40,615 bases of DNA from Methanobacteriota archaeon (GCA_002713585.1 PATD01000044.1:1-40615), one strand, 5' to 3'. Shown: positions 1 through 10,300, numbered from the stretch's first letter. Numbers and translations: made by a program. The notes: a model not told the origin generated them from the letters alone.

Positions 1-496
1 CGCTGGACATCGCCGTATACAGAAGGGGGACCCTATACTCGTAGACATTGTACATGTGCACCGTGGTTACATCACAGATATGACGCGAATGTTCAGTGTC
101 GGTGAACCTGAACCAATCTGGAAGGAGCGGCTTGAACAGATGGAAGAAATCGCTGCAAAAGTACGCAATTTACTCTCACGAGGTGACAGCTGTGAGATGG
201 CCTGGGAAGCAGGACTGGGGATGGCGAGAAACATGGGGTATGATGAACACCTAATGGGTATGCCCCCAGAGCAGGCCCGCTTTTTGGGCCACAGTATCGG
301 GTTAGAACTCGATGAGACTCCTGTCGTCGCTGAAGGATTCGATCTCCCACTAGAAATTCAAGGCACCATGGCAATTGAACCGAAGGTGATCTACTCCGAA
401 GGGGCAGTTGGGATAGAGGACTGTTGGGTGCGTACCGAAAATCGTATGGAATGTCTGTCCAGCGGTGAGGCTTTCCCTTCGTGGTCTGTCTGGTGA
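1..496 (+). CDS. Peptidase M24 family (Xaa-Pro aminopeptidase/dipeptidase-like), 5'-truncated by window edge
   Basis: Frame is open from the window start: 'GDPILVDIVHVHRGYITDMTRMFSVG...GHSIGLELDETPVV...IEPKVIYSEGAVGIEDCWVRT' is typical of the pita-bread fold with metal-ligand D, H and E residues. Stop TGA at 494-496. Confidence 0.88.
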   Translation, partial: AGHRRIQKGDPILVDIVHVHRGYITDMTRMFSVGEPEPIWKERLEQMEEIAAKVRNLLSRGDSCEMAWEAGLGMARNMGYDEHLMGMPPEQARFLGHSIGLELDETPVVAEGFDLPLEIQGTMAIEPKVIYSEGAVGIEDCWVRTENRMECLSSGEAFPSWSVW

Positions 497-549
497 CCTC
501 TGAAACAGAATGGCGATACTTGAAGTGCCTCGATTCATGACTCTATGAC

Positions 550-1344
550 ATGGCGAAACCTTGGGCCCCATCACACATCGCCGAGGTCGCTAAAGGACTC
601 GGCATTGATCTTCGGATTGGCGGAGATGTCAAGACCGCGCTCATTCCAATCCTTGAAACTGAGCTCCGTCGAATCACGAAAGAAATGGAAGATAAGACAC
701 TAGAAGCCGATCCAGATAGGAAGACACTCGGCGACCCAAGTCGAACTCGTCTCGGCTTCAACCGAACTAAGGGGATGATGAGTGATAATCTACGCCGAGT
801 CGATTCCGTTGCTGCTGCGGCCACAGTTTCTGCCAATGAGCGACTAGAAGCACACCTGCTCCACCTACTCCGAATAGCATCACAAGTAGCAGCACGTGAA
901 CGAGTTGGGACAATCAAAGAACGGCATCTTGAGAAGGCGCTTGAACAAATAGGGATTGTTGCCACAGATGCAACCATAGATGAAAGTCCCACTCCAATCG
1001 AAGCCGATCCAATCGCAGAAGCCATCCAACCGGGAACCGGAGAAATCCTCTCTCCAACAGTCCTTCGAGACATGAGTCGCAGATTCGGAGGGCTTCCTCT
1101 AGACAACGATGCACTCGAGGAGTTGATTCTTGTCTACTATGATCATGCAGCAGAAATCCAACTTGATCTTCAGGAGAACCTGAACACTCCCGGCCGCATA
1201 ATCGATACCCTCGACCGCTTCCAGACACTCGCGATGCTTGGATGGATGCGGCGCATGCTACGTCACGCTGGTGAACGTGCGCGTGAACAGAACGCCCGAA
1301 AAATCACTTTGGAGCACATTGTCCACATCGATCCATGGGACTGA
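550..1344 (+). CDS. Putative histone-fold protein (two histone-fold-like units with insertions)
   Basis: 264 aa. N-term 'PWAPSHIAEVAKGLGIDLRIGGDVKTALIPILETELRRITKEM' resembles archaeal histone alpha1-L1-alpha2. 'RVGTIKERHLEKAL' and 'ARKITLEHIVHI' resemble the L2-alpha3 motif 'RKTIKAEDIELAV'. By-eye alignment only. Confidence 0.6.
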   Translation: MAKPWAPSHIAEVAKGLGIDLRIGGDVKTALIPILETELRRITKEMEDKTLEADPDRKTLGDPSRTRLGFNRTKGMMSDNLRRVDSVAAAATVSANERLEAHLLHLLRIASQVAARERVGTIKERHLEKALEQIGIVATDATIDESPTPIEADPIAEAIQPGTGEILSPTVLRDMSRRFGGLPLDNDALEELILVYYDHAAEIQLDLQENLNTPGRIIDTLDRFQTLAMLGWMRRMLRHAGERAREQNARKITLEHIVHIDPWD

Positions 1345-1360
1345 ATGGAGGTTGTGAAAA

Positions 1361-1648
1361 ATGTCGATGCGGCAAAAGCGGCTGCAACGCCGGGTCCTCA
1401 ATATCATCCGTGGTTGGAACGATGCACACGGGACACCGCTGCAAAGTCTGATTGAAGCTATGGATATTAGCGATGATGCCAATCTCACACTCCATGTCAG
1501 TCCATCTCGTCCACACTGCCCATGTTGTCTCTACGACCTACAAGATCTACGTGAAAGGTTGATCGAAACCAAAGGATTGGTTGGGGTCCGACTTGAAATC
1601 GTTGGCATCCCAGATGCTTCCCGCTGGACACGTACATTGAATGAATAA
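1361..1648 (+). CDS. MIP18/PaaD (DUF59)-like small protein
   Basis: 95 aa. 'LTLHVSPSRPHCPCCLYDLQDLRERLIETKGLVGVRLEIVGIPDASRWTRTLNE' resembles the C-terminal half of the DUF59 fold; the N-terminal DPE motif is not evident. Confidence 0.5.
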   Translation: MSMRQKRLQRRVLNIIRGWNDAHGTPLQSLIEAMDISDDANLTLHVSPSRPHCPCCLYDLQDLRERLIETKGLVGVRLEIVGIPDASRWTRTLNE

Positions 1649-1680
1649 ACGACTGGAACTCGGACTCATGTAGATTGCTT

Positions 1681-1830
1681 TCAATCGTATTCTCTTTCCC
1701 ATCGGCGTTGATGGCGCTTCTCAACATCATCTAACTTGCTTCGGACCCGTGTCCAAAGCCACCAGATAGCAACCCCCAATGCGATGATATCGAAAATGAA
1801 GAAGGCGATTAGTAGCGGTTCCATCATCAT
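1681..1830 (-). CDS. Small single-pass membrane protein (49 aa)
   Basis: Manual translation: MMMEPLLIAFFIFDIIALGVAIWWLWTRVRSKLDDVEKRHQRRWEREYD*. One N-terminal TM helix followed by a charged tail. Absent from the supplied track, which appears to start at 60 aa. Confidence 0.6.
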   Translation of the reverse strand: MMMEPLLIAFFIFDIIALGVAIWWLWTRVRSKLDDVEKRHQRRWEREYD

Positions 1831-1834
1831 CAAC

Positions 1835-2128
1835 TCACAACGGCGGAATCACATCAATTACACATGATGAGACAGCACGTCCGATGCAAGTCAAAATTGC
1901 ACCTTCTGATACGATTTCTTCGTCTAATCCAGGTGGGAGTGGATCAAGTCCATCCACTTCACCACTTACAAGACGCATCATGCAAGTACCACAAGTTCCA
2001 GAAATACAGATCGAAGGGATATCAAGACCTGCTTTGCACGCGGCTTCTAGAAGCGTCTCATAAATTTCCACCTCAATGGTGGCCAAGGGAAGAGAAGCAC
2101 GCCGGAATCGAATCACCGGCTTGGACAT
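1835..2128 (-). CDS. 2Fe-2S ferredoxin (plant/adrenodoxin-type fold)
   Basis: Contains 'CISGTCGTCMMRLVSG...ILTCIGRAVS', i.e. the C-x4-C-x2-C ...C cluster-binding pattern. Confidence 0.85.
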   Translation of the reverse strand: MSKPVIRFRRASLPLATIEVEIYETLLEAACKAGLDIPSICISGTCGTCMMRLVSGEVDGLDPLPPGLDEEIVSEGAILTCIGRAVSSCVIDVIPPL

Positions 2129-2137
2129 CCGGTCGCC

Positions 2138-3223
2138 TCACCGATCTTCCCAGCGAGTCCAACGTCCGGTCTGCTTGTTGAAGTAGAGACCTGCCTTCTT
2201 CATCCACTTGTTGAACTTCGTCGCACCAGCACCGGTGCTGATGATGAAATCTTCACGATGCTCCTGAGCCTGAATGTAGCCATGAACTGCGAGCGTTTGG
2301 TCAATCCACTCATCGATGCTCATTAGACCACCAGCAATTGAGGACTCTTCGACTGCTGCAACCGCCTCATCTGCGCTAGCACCAGTGGCCTCGAGATCGG
2401 CACGAAGCATGTCAGCCACGGAGGGGGCACGATCGGGCATGGGCGGATCATAGTGAGGCATACGTGGAGGCGTGTCAGGAGATATGGTGATTGAGTTTGA
2501 TTCAAGAGAACCCTCTACAACCATGGCCATTGGCGCCATAAATTCGTGACCACAATCCCAGCAAATGAAAGAGAAGTTATCAGTATCGTCTAGGTTACGG
2601 TTACCCCCTGCAGGTTCCAACTCTTCATTGCATTCTGGGCAGGAATGAAAAGTGATGGAGGGCACAATCTTTCTCCGAAAATCCACAATGTCTTGCGGTG
2701 TTCCAACGAGTTCCAGCATCTCATGATCACGGGCTGCTTCGAGTCCACGGGTCTCAAGTTGATCTCGAAGCTTGTTCCGCTGCTCGTCCTTGGTCTCATT
2801 GTCATGATTCGTTTCAATCTTCACAATGAGTTCAATCGTCTTACCCAGTCGATTCATGATTGTCTTCTGTGCACGGAACTGCTCGAGTCGAGCCATCCGG
2901 CGTCGTTCTCTATTCTCATTAATCTCAGCAATGACATCCTTCTGCTGGCGCTTGAACCGCTGCTCATCGATGCGGTCCATCTCCTTCTTCTCAGCGAGAA
3001 CCTCTGCAAGGAATCGCTGACGACCGGCTTCGCGTGGGCCAGATTGGACCGCTGTAACCACGCCCTGAGCAATCTCCGGCTTGAGGCCGTAGTTCTGCTC
3101 AAGTTGTTCTTGTGTGAGTTTCTTAATTTCTCCAATCTTGAGGCCTGCATCTGAGAGGATGTCTGCCGTGTTCTCATCGATCCCGCGACGTAGAAGTGCG
3201 AGATACGTGTCCTTCTTTGCCAT
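2138..3223 (-). CDS. Conserved hypothetical protein with N-terminal helix-hairpin-helix-like region and central zinc ribbon
   Basis: ATG at 3221-3223 preceded by a purine-rich SD-like 'GAAGGTGGGAAT'. 'GIDENTADILSDAGLKIGEIKKLTQEQL' and 'CPECNEEL...FICWDCGHEF'. The track ORF extends to 3295, but this internal start fits better. Confidence 0.6.
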   Translation of the reverse strand: MAKKDTYLALLRRGIDENTADILSDAGLKIGEIKKLTQEQLEQNYGLKPEIAQGVVTAVQSGPREAGRQRFLAEVLAEKKEMDRIDEQRFKRQQKDVIAEINENRERRRMARLEQFRAQKTIMNRLGKTIELIVKIETNHDNETKDEQRNKLRDQLETRGLEAARDHEMLELVGTPQDIVDFRRKIVPSITFHSCPECNEELEPAGGNRNLDDTDNFSFICWDCGHEFMAPMAMVVEGSLESNSITISPDTPPRMPHYDPPMPDRAPSVADMLRADLEATGASADEAVAAVEESSIAGGLMSIDEWIDQTLAVHGYIQAQEHREDFIISTGAGATKFNKWMKKAGLYFNKQTGRWTRWEDR

Positions 3224-3338
3224 ATTCCCACCTTCTTTCGCGCACGACCTTCTTTTAATGGACTCATTGGCGCGAATCCCGGCCGCGCATTCCACCCGAG
3301 TCCGGTGTTCGCTATCAATCCGACGCGAGAAATGGGCT

Positions 3339-4247
3339 TCAATCAGGCTCGAAAGCCTCGATTTCTATAGCCAAATGAATCCAATCATCTGGCGAGAGAA
3401 GATCAGGTCTAGAATCAACGTCAATTTCAGTTGTCTCTAGGACAGAATCGATTGCGTTCGACCATCGTTCGCGATACCAACCAGGAATCCGACTAATGCG
3501 TTTTGGATTCAAACGGAGCATGCTTCTCACCTTACGACGGCGTTGAGTGAAAACGTGCTTTACGATTAATCGATGTAGGCGATGATTTAGGATTGGAGGT
3601 AATGCTTCTTTCCTCGGAACAAGACAAGCAATTTGAGAATGTACACGTGGGGACGGAACGAAACAATGTGGTGGCACGACTGGTCCGAGATTTACCTCCC
3701 AATCGAGTGCTGTGTTGAGTCCGAGTGGACCAACTGAATCAGGTCCACCATGCATGGCGAGCCTATGCGCAAACTCCTGTTGAAGGAGAAGGACCACGCA
3801 AGAAACCGATGAGGCGCCAGGCTGGTTACGAATCCGATCGATGAGTGGACTGGATATCTGGTAGGGTATATTTGCAACAATATGCGTCACATCGGGCCAT
3901 TTGACGTTCAGAGCATCTCCTTTAATTAATTCAAGACGGCCGGATTCGATCTCTTCAGTAAAATTACGATTAAGATGGTTAATCGCCTCCTCCTCGATTT
4001 CGATTCCAATAACTGTCGCTTCAGTCGAAAGAAGATGAAGCGTCAGCGAACCGGGCCCTGGACCAATCTCAAGAACACGGCTATTTGGTCCGAGGGGTTG
4101 GTTCACTTCAGCACACATTTCAATTGCACTGTAAAGGGCCTTCTCATCGTGGAGATAATGTTGTCCAAGGTCCCTATTGGCTCTACTCCGGTCAAGTAGG
4201 AGGTCAATCAACAGACGTGCGTCCACGTCGTCCATGGAAACGCTCAC
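3339..4247 (-). CDS. rsmA: 16S rRNA dimethyladenosine transferase RsmA/KsgA
   Basis: 'DLGQHYLHDEKAL...VLEIGPGPGSLTLHLL...VVANIPYQISSPLIDR' is the KsgA SAM-binding and NIPY motif set. Genomic position next to DUF655/rpoF/L21e is classical. Confidence 0.93.
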   Translation of the reverse strand: MSVSMDDVDARLLIDLLLDRSRANRDLGQHYLHDEKALYSAIEMCAEVNQPLGPNSRVLEIGPGPGSLTLHLLSTEATVIGIEIEEEAINHLNRNFTEEIESGRLELIKGDALNVKWPDVTHIVANIPYQISSPLIDRIRNQPGASSVSCVVLLLQQEFAHRLAMHGGPDSVGPLGLNTALDWEVNLGPVVPPHCFVPSPRVHSQIACLVPRKEALPPILNHRLHRLIVKHVFTQRRRKVRSMLRLNPKRISRIPGWYRERWSNAIDSVLETTEIDVDSRPDLLSPDDWIHLAIEIEAFEPD

Positions 4248-4774
4248 CCAGCCCGGATGAGCATGTTGAGGATATTCGGGAGCATACCGGGATCGCCGAG
4301 CTCCTCTGCGAGCCGAATCGCAAGAGCCTCAGCAGTATCGAAACCTGCAGATTCATCCACAGCATCGAAGTCCGCCCAGCCCGCTCGGCCACGCTTCTTC
4401 ACCATGTCCTGAGCCTTAGATGGGCCCACACCAGTGAGTAGTTGGAATGCGTGCATCTTACGATTAATTGGGCCACCCCGATTGTAGAACATCATGAAAA
4501 CATCTGGATTCGCCCTGATAATCTCGGTTACAGTACTCACGAGATCACCCTGTGTTGTACTTGATAGATCACGATGGCGGAGCATGCCAACAATTCCTTC
4601 TCCGTCGGTCACAGTGATTTGTTCACCAGTGCTGCCGCCACGATACCGGACAAGATAGAGGCCTTTCTCTGTAATAGCATGGCTAACACCCGGAGCAACA
4701 CCTTGTGGTGAATCATCGATAATGCGAATGACCCATTCCCCGCTCAGGTCGGGACCGCCCGGTGTAGGTTGCAT
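4244..4774 (-). CDS. DUF655-like protein (HhH-containing)
   Basis: Located between rpoF and rsmA as in many archaea. 'HAFQLLTGVGPSKAQDMVKKRGRAGWADFDAVDE' is a helix-hairpin-helix. Internal ATG at 4772-4774 chosen as start. Confidence 0.7.
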   Translation of the reverse strand: MQPTPGGPDLSGEWVIRIIDDSPQGVAPGVSHAITEKGLYLVRYRGGSTGEQITVTDGEGIVGMLRHRDLSSTTQGDLVSTVTEIIRANPDVFMMFYNRGGPINRKMHAFQLLTGVGPSKAQDMVKKRGRAGWADFDAVDESAGFDTAEALAIRLAEELGDPGMLPNILNMLIRAG

Positions 4775-4830
4775 GTTCTTCAGGCCTCCAAGGCAGTTCC
4801 AACTCAAGTGTGTTGTGCTGCGAAACACGA

Positions 4831-5190
4831 TCAAATCGTCTGTTTCACGTGGGTAATGATCATCTCAATATCAGATTCACTGACTTGAATCCGGAATGGA
4901 GCTACAATTACACGAATCTCTGCAGGCGTCTGCGGGCGAATCTCTGCAATCTTAGAACGGATGAAATCATTCTCTGCGATGCTCTCGACATCAGCGAGAG
5001 CTTCGTGAAGTTCGCTATGGACCTTGGATGAGGTTGCGCTTCCTCCACGGTTAGTGCTGGCGGCCCACTCAGCGTGTTCCATTGCCATCTGCTGCTCACG
5101 TGACTGCTCTTCGCGTGAGTCGTTCGCAGCCTGGAGTAGGTCACGGACGGTAGCGAAATCGATGTACTTCTTTTCCGACATAGATATCAT
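4831..5190 (-). CDS. rpoF: DNA-directed RNA polymerase subunit F (Rpb4)
   Basis: 119 aa. 'YIDFATVRDLLQAANDSREE...ALADVESIAENDFIRSKIAEIRPQTPAEIRVIVAPFRIQVSESDIEMIITHVK' plus position downstream of L21e. Confidence 0.85.
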   Translation of the reverse strand: MISMSEKKYIDFATVRDLLQAANDSREEQSREQQMAMEHAEWAASTNRGGSATSSKVHSELHEALADVESIAENDFIRSKIAEIRPQTPAEIRVIVAPFRIQVSESDIEMIITHVKQTI

Positions 5191-5477
5191 TCCGTTGGGC
5201 GTAAGTGCTCAGGTCGAGCGAGGACCGACTTGTTCTTGTTCTTGTCTGTGAACTCAACAACATATGCACGACCTTGCTTTGCAACAATCGTACCGGTCAT
5301 TCCTTGGAAGCGACGGTGTGGCATACCACCCTGTTGACCTCCATCAAGAACGATGGAAACGCGGTCTCCTTCAGCATATGGATGCATGACGCGACTAATG
5401 TTGACGCGCCCACGCTCACTCTTGGAACGCTTCAGAATACGACGGGTGCCTTGACGGGTTCCGTGTGTTCGACGCAT
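5187..5477 (-). CDS. rpl21e: 50S ribosomal protein L21e
   Basis: 'MRRTHGTRQGTRRILKRSKSERGRVNISRVMHPYAEGDRVSIVLDG...PHRRFQGMTGTIVAKQGRAYVVE'. Confidence 0.95.
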   Translation of the reverse strand: MRRTHGTRQGTRRILKRSKSERGRVNISRVMHPYAEGDRVSIVLDGGQQGGMPHRRFQGMTGTIVAKQGRAYVVEFTDKNKNKSVLARPEHLRPTE

Positions 5478-5565
5478 GGCGATGCCTCCTCTGGGATTCG
5501 GTCGACCAATGTCGCATTCTTAAGTCCGTCGCACGCTAGAAACGGTTTCTTCAATGGACATATGC

Positions 5566-6981
5566 TCACTCTGCATGGATTTCGAGGACATCCAACCAAA
5601 GAACCTCACATGCCCGCTCGAGAACCTCTGCCACAGATGGTGTGGTTCGTCCATCGTCTGAATGAACCATCTCCTTGACGTAAGTCCCGGTCTGACAACG
5701 AACGTCAAATTGAATTTCCTTATCCTCGACAACGATGTTTTCTATCGAGACAAGTTCACGCTTACGTACAAGGTCTGAACGACGGTGTGCAACACGCTTT
5801 GGTGTCCTCTGCTCAAGCATTACACCACTAAGCGCAAGGATCCTCTGCTCGGCATCCTCCTGATCTAACGGATCGCCTTCAATCGCGAATCGGATGCGAT
5901 AGGATTTCTCAGCCTTCGTCTCCTTGATGCGGGCAACCTCTGGACGTGTTGAAGGTCGCAATTCGTCGACCTCGACAAGGCCTTCAGCACCCTCTGCAAT
6001 TGAAGCGAGTAATCCTTCAATGTCTGGTGTCCTCTTCTTCGGTCGCTTAACCTCAATGACAAATGGGCGCCCTCGGCCTAAGCATCGCACGTCGATATCC
6101 TCGCGCCCCATACCGTGAAAACTGGTATCATCTGCCTCCAACAACTTACGAATGGGTTCGCCGACTAGGTCTTGAACTGAATGTAGGTATTGTAGCCCCG
6201 TCATATCACAGGATGTGCAGCCACCATCTCGGCCCTTACAGGCCCGGCATGGCCAACGGGTCTGGGGCACCTCGCGAGACATCTTACGGTACCTTCCATA
6301 CAAGAATACAGGGCGCACCTCTGCCTTCACACGAAGGGTTAGTGAATCCACTAAAATCATCACATCAGGGACCTCCTTGACCATATTGATCTCCGTCATT
6401 TTCTCCTTTAGAGCAAGTTCGACAGCTGCTGCGAAAGATGCCTTGAGGGGTGGTGCACCTCGCGCACCAAACCGCTTCCGAAGGTAATCTTCCTCTTCCA
6501 CTAATTCCTTGCTAATGTGGTGACCCATCTGAAGGGTGTTGAACTCCACGCCCTCCGTCTCACGCAAAATTCGCACGACAATATTCTGAATATCATCAAA
6601 GAGATCCTCACAAAATGGACAGTAATCAGTGTTGATTTCGGAAAGCATCGAATCACGCTCGATAGCGTCCACACGAATGCGAGCCCCGTGTTCTCTAGCG
6701 GGAAGTCCGCCCTCGTTCAAGCGACCTCCAATGCGAGCAAGACAATGATCGCATGCACCTAGGCGAATCACATGACGAATTCCCATAGGAGCAGGGCACG
6801 GTGGCGCTTCCATGTCACGAAGCGCTGGGGTGTCATCCTCGAAATCATCCTCGTCGTCGAGAACATCCTCAGATTCTTCCGAATCATCTACTGGGACCAA
6901 ATCCTCCCATGGATCGATGGCCCCGCCATAGCCAGCTGAAGCATAATCCAACCACTCGTCTTGGTCGTCTTCAGTCATCAA
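5566..6981 (-). CDS. pus10: tRNA pseudouridine(54/55) synthase Pus10
   Basis: N-terminal Cys motifs 'CDHCLARIGGRL...CPFCEDLF'; 'GREDIDVRCLGRGRPFVIEVKRPKKR' catalytic region; C-terminal 'GTYVKEMVHSDDGRTTPSVAEVL'. Confidence 0.93.
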   Translation of the reverse strand: MMTEDDQDEWLDYASAGYGGAIDPWEDLVPVDDSEESEDVLDDEDDFEDDTPALRDMEAPPCPAPMGIRHVIRLGACDHCLARIGGRLNEGGLPAREHGARIRVDAIERDSMLSEINTDYCPFCEDLFDDIQNIVVRILRETEGVEFNTLQMGHHISKELVEEEDYLRKRFGARGAPPLKASFAAAVELALKEKMTEINMVKEVPDVMILVDSLTLRVKAEVRPVFLYGRYRKMSREVPQTRWPCRACKGRDGGCTSCDMTGLQYLHSVQDLVGEPIRKLLEADDTSFHGMGREDIDVRCLGRGRPFVIEVKRPKKRTPDIEGLLASIAEGAEGLVEVDELRPSTRPEVARIKETKAEKSYRIRFAIEGDPLDQEDAEQRILALSGVMLEQRTPKRVAHRRSDLVRKRELVSIENIVVEDKEIQFDVRCQTGTYVKEMVHSDDGRTTPSVAEVLERACEVLWLDVLEIHAE

Positions 6982-7059
6982 ATCGCCTCCTCACTACAGG
7001 TAGACAGACCCGCAGGGTGGATAATTAGAGCGCAGGCATCCTGTGATTTGAGGCTTCCT

Positions 7060-7380
7060 TCATTGATCAACATCTAATCGGTCAAGCGCGATGTCTGTTA
7101 TGTGCTCAAAAGACCACAATCCACTGGAGCACCCACTAGTCCATGTGAATCGAACTGCATATCTTCCAACTGCCTCCGCCTTCGGCATCTCAACCCGGAG
7201 ACGTTTGACTTCCTCAGCAAGCCCCAATCTTCGATGTGGATCTTTCCAACGTGGTCGACACTTAGCACATGGACACCATGCACGTAATTCATGATAAGGA
7301 AGGTTGAGTTCATCTCCATCGGCGTAACGTAAAGTGATAGATTCGTCTCCACGTTCGAGTTCCTTCAATCGGTCCGCCAT
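7060..7380 (-). CDS. DUF971 domain protein
   Basis: 'ITLRYADGDELNLPYHELRAWCPCAKCR...AVGRYAVRFTWTSGCSSGLWSFEHI' matches the DUF971 pattern. Confidence 0.8.
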   Translation of the reverse strand: MADRLKELERGDESITLRYADGDELNLPYHELRAWCPCAKCRPRWKDPHRRLGLAEEVKRLRVEMPKAEAVGRYAVRFTWTSGCSSGLWSFEHITDIALDRLDVDQ

Positions 7381-7395
7381 GTCTGATGCACTCCA

Positions 7396-10300
7396 CTATT
7401 CCGATTCCAACCCTTCGTCTGAACGTATGAAATCTAAGTAAGCCACGATACGTAGAGCCGCCGGGGCGAGTATCAACGAAGCAATGAGAGATAACGAAAT
7501 CATTAGAGCGCTAAACAGTCCAAATGTCGAAAAGAAGCCCATTGACGATCGAGATATTACAATGAAACCTGTGATATCACTGAGTGCGGAACCCACTAAA
7601 GCAATTCCACTCGCTGCACCTACAGCCGAGAGCGCAGGCAGAGTATCCAACCCGTTAAGACGCTCCTCTCTAAATCGTTCAACAACATGGATGACATAAT
7701 CAATTCCAACACCGAGAGACATTGTCGCAATGGCGACAGTAACCATGTTCAACCCATAGCCAAACCAAGCAATAGCACCATACAACCAAACAACTACTAT
7801 CAGAATTGGGCCTGTTGTTAGAAGCGCAAGTGATAGGGCCTGCCCCCCCCATATAGGTTCGATAATCAGGGCAAAGATGGCCAGTGCAATGGCTACCTCA
7901 ATCGGAACGGAGTCCAAGAATACACCGAGGGAAATTAATCCACCTGCAAATAGAAGCATCCCTATTGGACCGATGAGGACACGGAGCTTTCGATCTGGTA
8001 CACTGATTAGGGAACGCACCCAACCTCCACGGTTTTCGGAACTACGGAACCCCCACCAGAGAGTGACCAAACAGAACAGAACGCCTAGACCGAGGGAACC
8101 CTGGAGTTCCTCTTGCATACGCGAAGCCTGAACGTAGCGAGTGATAGGAGAACCCGTCTCTATAGTCCAAGTAATTGGATACGACTCATTGGCAGTATCT
8201 CGATCGGTACGCTCACGCAAGGGCGTTGCTGATAGATTTTGCAAAGGTGCAAGATCACGATGTAGTTCCGCAATCGCTAGTTCAACCTTGTCGAATTGTT
8301 CTGGTTGACGCAGCCCAAAACGAAGCACCATTCTATCAAAAGTAGCATTGTTACCATCCAAATCTAACCACGGTTGAGATGAATTCAAGGATTGGCTGGG
8401 CTGAATGAAGTTTGATACAATGCTTGCAGGAATCATTGGATAGCCTCCACTCTCAGGAATTCCATGCAAGTACATGTGTCCAAAGAAGTAAGCAATACAA
8501 CCACGATCTTCGAAATTAACGAACAATTGAGTGGACCCCCGGTAAGGACAATTTACTCCATTCTCAGGAAGCGAAGTATCCCATCCCGTAGCCTCGAAGG
8601 GAGTTGAATTGTACCACAATGCAAACTGAGCATATTCCAGTAATTCATCAATTGCAAGAAGTTCTACGGCTCCAGATGGTTCGCGTGCAAACCGATCCGG
8701 ATCATCTGGACTTAATTTGTTCATATTGTACCTTAGTTCCTTGACAGCGTAGAGAACATCGGGGTGAGTGAGGTCGCCCTCAACAAGGATTTCTGCAGGT
8801 TCTCCTTCCTCAGCAAACCGCTCGTTTACGAGGAAAACACCCGTAGCGAAATCTGATTCATCATCAAGAAAATCCTCTACTTGAAAATCACCTTCAAGAT
8901 TCATCATCGCTGGAGCTGCTGCAGCTGTGACAAGAACAGTTAGAAGAAACACAGCTGGTGCCCAAGCACCAGAAATACGAGCAGTAAAGGCTAACCACGA
9001 CTGGGGAACAAGACGAATGAGGTCTGTAGGTTCAGGTAGGAGACGTCCCCGATTCCGAAGCCATCGATCTACATCTAGGCGAAGCAATGGGACCCATAAA
9101 CCAGTCAATATGAAGGCGGCCATGACTCCAATTGCGGCTTCAAGACCGAAGGAACGTAAAGCTGGAATCCCAGAAAACATGTTTGCCATGAATGCCGCAA
9201 TTGTCGTCAAAGAGGTCAGCATGATAGCGCGACCAACCCTATTGAGGGAAATCATCGCTGCTGTCTCAGAGGTCTCACCTCTTCGTCGCTCCTCCTTGTA
9301 TCTATGTAGTGCATGAAGGCTGTCGTCAATACCGAGAGCTAGAATGAGAATTGGAAGCAGATTTGAAAATTGAGACCGTTCAATCACTTCCAACCCAGTT
9401 CTATCGCCGAACAAAATGAGGAGACCGATGGAGCCTTGCATCCAAACAAGGCTTAGCACTAATCCGATTCCAACAATGCCAACATCTGACCAGCGACGAA
9501 GGCTGAACCAAAGAAGTACCATGATTGCTACACCCATCAGCACGATAAGCCAAGCACTCGAGAGAAGTTCTCGATTAACTTCAACATTCGGTGATTCGCC
9601 GATTAACAAGGTGGATGTAAAACGGTCTTCAGTTCGAATCAAGCCTTCGAGATCTAGGTATAACCACTCTGTTGAACATGGATCTGCTCCATCATTGATT
9701 CGATCAAGGCAAGCGTCGGTAGAAAGTGGCGGTGGATCCGCTTCAAAGCCAAGGCCAGAAACCGCATATCCCCAATCCTGTTCTGCATCGGACCATGAAA
9801 AAGTCCAGCCATTAGCAAGCATTTTCTCACGGTCATACTGAATCAACAGCCAAGCCGATCCTGCAGACCATCGTCCTGGAATCCATTCGGCACCAACCCA
9901 TTCTTCTCCATCCAACGTCCCATTTACAGGACCAATTACTGGTGAATTTGAATCAGGAACGAATGCTCGATCATTGGAGAGCCACCGGAGGAAAGCACCG
10001 TTGCTATTATTCGCCATTCGGTGAGCTGCCAAGTCGATATGAGCCTGTGTAACATTAGAATCATCGTAGGTTAGACATTCAAGTTCTCCACAGTCCGTCC
10101 AATTTGTCTTGGGTGGAACATCTACGATGAAAAACCCATCAGCCTCTTTGCTAGGTTGAGTCAATAGGGTATCATTACTCATGAATGACCGGAAGTTGTC
10201 TGGGAGAGACAGGACACCATCTACTGGTGTACCTGTTATGTCTGACACTAATGGGCCAAAATGGTCCGCTGTTTCGTGCTCTTTGACGATGTTTGCCTTC

